From assembly GCA_039029935.1 (NCBI GenBank), contig JBCCFC010000032.1:1-23041 (forward strand): a stretch of DNA of 23,041 nt, read 5' to 3'. A model generated the notes under the pieces. That model had not been told where the DNA came from and searched no databases. It saw nothing but the letters and a program-made list of their open reading frames with translations. The translations under genes were made by a program, and so were the position numbers. Origin of the DNA: G039029935 sp039029935. Its GTDB lineage: Bacteria; Chloroflexota; Anaerolineae; Caldilineales; Caldilineaceae. Each line of letters starts with the position of its first letter. Positions within the stretch are counted from its first letter, which is position 1. Positions 22,935 to 23,041 of the stretch are shown here, in pieces.

Positions 22935-23041
22935 TCAACCTTCCTTTCTGTTTTATGATTTTTTCCCCCTGCATCTGGGATAAGACCTTTGGGCGGTGAC
23001 GAAAAACAACCTGTGCCTCCTGAATAGATGTTGTCACCTCG
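22931..23041 (-). other. possible 3' end of an upstream gene running off the window
   Basis: A frame is open from the right edge to TGA 22933-22931, which overlaps the nucleotidyltransferase ATG (ATGA). The 36 codons read end with a polar tail (KNHKTERKVE). A second frame is also open over this stretch, so this could be chance. I do not recognise a family. Confidence 0.2.

Noticed and set aside
22813..23037. 74-codon minus-strand frame starting GTG at 23037
   Set aside because: It runs most of its length through the nucleotidyltransferase catalytic region in another frame; more likely a shadow.
1..23041. CRISPR array, rRNA, complete tRNA, transposase or integrase
   Set aside because: No regularly spaced repeats, RNA gene or recombinase motif was found on either strand; the repeats present are short, modular and palindromic without spacers.

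Overview
The window reads as a chromosomal segment of a mid-GC bacterium, most likely a member of the Chloroflexota (Anaerolineae-like). This is inferred from gene content only: a BTAD-type activator, glutaminyl-tRNA synthetase fused to a YqeY/GatB tail, a Uma2 nuclease, a cyclic-nucleotide-binding/bacterial-PH membrane protein, a LOV-like histidine kinase, and the tail of a NACHT-type NTPase. No 16S, ribosomal-protein or other strong taxonomic marker is present. Genes are dense, on both strands, with AT-richer spacers full of hairpins and short repeats.

Layout. 1-1115: spacer and a stand-alone BTAD/SARP-type regulator (+). 5447-1104: a minus-strand run of glnS-yqeY fusion, Uma2 nuclease and an Asp-box beta-propeller protein; the last two are coupled through ATGA. 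6480-5589: a decayed PIN-domain toxin (in-frame TGA, lost N-terminus) followed by an intact antitoxin-like ORF. 8589-6574: an orphan multi-PAS histidine kinase whose middle PAS is a LOV domain without the photoactive Cys. 8847-13408: uvrC, overlapping by 1 nt a large membrane protein with three cNMP-binding-like domains and two bPH modules. 13435-17575: two divergent paralogous AAA+ ATPases with C-terminal PD-(D/E)XK-like domains, flanking a relic of a NACHT-type NTPase. 17614-20039: a divergent pair, a zinc-ligand-less MDR dehydrogenase (-) and a Gfo/Idh/MocA oxidoreductase (+), separated by a spacer with two large dyads. 20085-22934: minus-strand sulfotransferase with a membrane tail, PhyH-type dioxygenase and nucleotidyltransferase, with modular GGTCGGT-type repeats in the spacers.

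How the genes may work together. The housekeeping core is glnS and uvrC. The MDR, Gfo/Idh and PhyH genes look like small-molecule (perhaps sugar or cyclitol) redox enzymes, but no substrate can be read from sequence. The accessory interest lies in the ATPase-nuclease pair with its STAND relic, the PIN toxin relic and the Uma2 gene, which together suggest a stretch where conflict or defence-type genes come and go. The best candidate for an undescribed system is the divergent AAA+/PD-(D/E)XK paralogue pair at 13435-17575; the second is the cNBD x3 / bPH x2 membrane protein tied to uvrC.

Structural signals are plentiful: a 30-bp perfect inverted repeat (18736-18807), two convergent terminators that contain stop codons (17570-17609, 20036-20088), a 22-bp hairpin in the probable uvrC leader, and a modular repeat family at three loci.
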